Part shown: positions 63,061-64,000 of the stretch, in pieces
How positions within the stretch are numbered: the first letter of the stretch is position 1
How the letters are laid out: every line of letters begins with the position of its first letter
The notes under the pieces: generated by a model
The model's database searches: none
The model's input: the letters and a program-made list of their open reading frames with translations, nothing else
Told to the model about the DNA's origin: nothing
NCBI GenBank assembly: GCA_004172935.1
Contig: SDZD01000005.1
Coordinates: 62,001-126,000, forward strand
Direction of reading: 5' to 3'
DNA from: a bacterium
GTDB taxonomy: Bacteria; Armatimonadota; Abditibacteriia; Abditibacteriales; Abditibacteriaceae
Length of the DNA stretch: 64,000 nucleotides
Made by a program: the position numbers and the translations under genes

Positions 63061-63606
63061 ATGAAATTGGTTCGGTTGTCTACGCTGATGTGGTTGGAGG
63101 TAGCGCTACTATTGGGATGGTCTTTTCTGATCGTCGTTTTTGAAATTAGTTTTGCCGTTTCGCTGTTGCGGGAGTTTTGCCTGTTTGCGGCGTTTGTTTC
63201 GGCATTGCTGCTGCTGCCCGGTTTCCTTTCAGAGCATCGTCAACAGGCGCTCCGTATTTACGCGGTGTTCTGCGTGCTTTTAATGGGGCTACGGTTTGTT
63301 GCCATTAGTCCGGTCAAGCCGTTCATGCAATTTCAAGCATCGCTTGTCAACGGCACAAGCAAAAGCGAAGTGCAGCAACGCTTCGTTAGCTACTTTCCGC
63401 CGAATGGATGGTTTCGCCAGCCTGTCATCGACTGGGGCGATGGTTCGCCAGTGACTCCTTACGATAACGAACCTGTGTTAGCTGGAACTCCTGACCAGTC
63501 AATTCAATATACCCTCGACCCCAATGATGGGGCTTACAACGCGGAGTGGCTTATCGTTTATCTCGAAAAGGGGCGTGTGGTGGGGACAGAGTATTTGGGA
63601 GATTAG
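63061..63606 (+). CDS. membrane protein of unknown function
   Basis: The 181-residue protein has three TM helices (about 8-30, 34-54, 62-82) and a C-terminal soluble domain of about 95 residues containing QRFVSYFPPNGW and LIVYLEKGRVVGTEYLGD. The latter end resembles BamE/SmpA-like two-helix/sheet proteins, but weakly. Start at ATG 63061 or 63049. No family is certain. Confidence 0.6.
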   Translation: MKLVRLSTLMWLEVALLLGWSFLIVVFEISFAVSLLREFCLFAAFVSALLLLPGFLSEHRQQALRIYAVFCVLLMGLRFVAISPVKPFMQFQASLVNGTSKSEVQQRFVSYFPPNGWFRQPVIDWGDGSPVTPYDNEPVLAGTPDQSIQYTLDPNDGAYNAEWLIVYLEKGRVVGTEYLGD

Positions 63607-63623
63607 GAGGCTAAACGAGCAGC

Positions 63624-63660
63624 AAAAAGCGCCCGATTTGACCGGGCGCTTTTTAATTTT
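63624..63660. terminator. bidirectional intrinsic terminator
   Basis: The stem AAAAAGCGCCCG / CGGGCGCTTTTT with a 7-nt loop lies between two convergent genes. A and T runs flank both sides. Confidence 0.88.
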
Positions 63661-64000
63661 TATTCGCTGTTTTCGGCGGGAGCCGTTTCTTCGGTTGCTA
63701 CCGCTTTCTTGGCGCGGCTGGGACGGCGGCGCTTCGGTTTGGCGGGAGTTGCTTCGGCGATAGTGTCGATGCTGGCAGTCGATTCCGTTGCGAGTGCAGC
63801 GTCAGCGCCCGCTGTGGGTTCTGTGTCGCCAACAGGCAACGCTTCCGTTGTGATGGAAACCGAATCGACTGGCGGCGCTGCCTCGGAAGACACTGCATCG
63901 CCCGGCTCGGCCATGGCCTCGACAATAGGAGGAGTGGCGGCTTCTTCGGTTGCTACTGCCTTCTTGGCGCGGCTGGGACGGCGACGCTTTGGCTTGGCGG
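63660..64000 (-). CDS. C-terminal part of a basic, repeat-tailed protein (5' end outside window)
   Basis: The frame is open from the window edge to the stop at 63660 and gives 112 residues. It contains two copies of the block AKPKRRRPSRAKKAVATEE separated by an acidic Ala/Glu/Pro spacer of about 75 residues, ending TAPAENSE. Such KPKRRR blocks alternating with acidic stretches occur at the C-termini of RNases E/G, Rho and some topoisomerases as flexible nucleic-acid-binding tails. The catalytic part is outside, so I cannot name it. The internal ATG near 63914 is unlikely to be the start. Confidence 0.75.
   Translation of the reverse strand, partial: AKPKRRRPSRAKKAVATEEAATPPIVEAMAEPGDAVSSEAAPPVDSVSITTEALPVGDTEPTAGADAALATESTASIDTIAEATPAKPKRRRPSRAKKAVATEETAPAENSE

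Overview
The window is a gene-dense bacterial chromosome segment with mixed strand use. It fits an Armatimonadota/Abditibacteriota-like bacterium with a diderm-type cell, but this is inference from protein character and not from an rRNA. The clues are a type IV-prepilin-like protein whose N-terminus continues into [13 protein letters not shown] (a form common in Armatimonadota), many secreted proteins with tandem carbohydrate-binding-like or repeat domains, abundant Ser/Thr kinases, FHA proteins and PP2C phosphatases, and a TonB-C-like domain. There are three tRNA genes (Pro-CGG, Leu-GAG, Leu-CAA), none with an encoded CCA. No rRNA, prophage, transposase or CRISPR array was seen.

Layout. 1-9475: housekeeping genes (ftsH, a SpoU-type RNA methyltransferase, a TPR protein), a free-standing LAGLIDADG protein abutting tRNA-Pro, a class III aminotransferase, an SRPBCC protein, an MFS carrier, and an overlapping ATP-grasp/CBS pair. 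9476-10287: a non-coding accessory patch with dispersed repeats. 10288-17196: a DUF3592-like membrane protein, an endonuclease III-like glycosylase, a P-loop kinase, aroE, a PAP2-like membrane protein, a 7TM-like/GAF/SpoIIE phosphatase and a GNAT enzyme. 17263-19005: cimA (citramalate synthase) behind a leader with a tiny peptide ORF and mutually exclusive hairpins, which looks like an attenuator. 19089-30250: an AfsR-like regulator, a subtilase with a Pro-Thr repeat stalk, a TPR protein, a truncated haemoglobin, secG with tRNA-Leu, larB-larC, and a secreted double discoidin-like protein.

30547-44500 is the standout region. A zinc-ribbon/kinase/ankyrin protein converges on a minus-strand cluster transcribed in the order ECF sigma factor, zinc-binding anti-sigma-like protein, transmembrane PknB-like kinase, FhaA-like DUF3662-FHA protein, a giant TonB-C-like + SEDS (RodA/FtsW) + class B PBP fusion, an FHA-zinc-knuckle-kinase, a PP2C phosphatase, and a ClpA-type unfoldase. 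Its content parallels the actinobacterial fhaA/fhaB-pstP-rodA-pbpA-pknA-pknB locus. It differs in fusing the glycan polymerase to the transpeptidase, building an FHA domain into a kinase, and adding a sigma/anti-sigma pair and an AAA+ unfoldase. It reads as a self-contained phospho-regulated cell-wall elongation or division module.

44780-64000: a POT-family peptide carrier; two convergent anthrax-lethal-factor-like secreted zincins, one with an internal decayed second copy; a run of secreted phosphatases (nucleotide pyrophosphatase-like, class C acid phosphatase, PhoD) interrupted by a lipoprotein and a prepilin-like protein; two PqqD-like/Tat-like/repeat proteins flanking a HELVH zincin; tRNA-Leu; queG; a TetR regulator divergent from a SnoaL-like/NmrA-like pair with a palindromic operator inside the promoter; and at the right edge the C-terminus of a basic, repeat-tailed protein.
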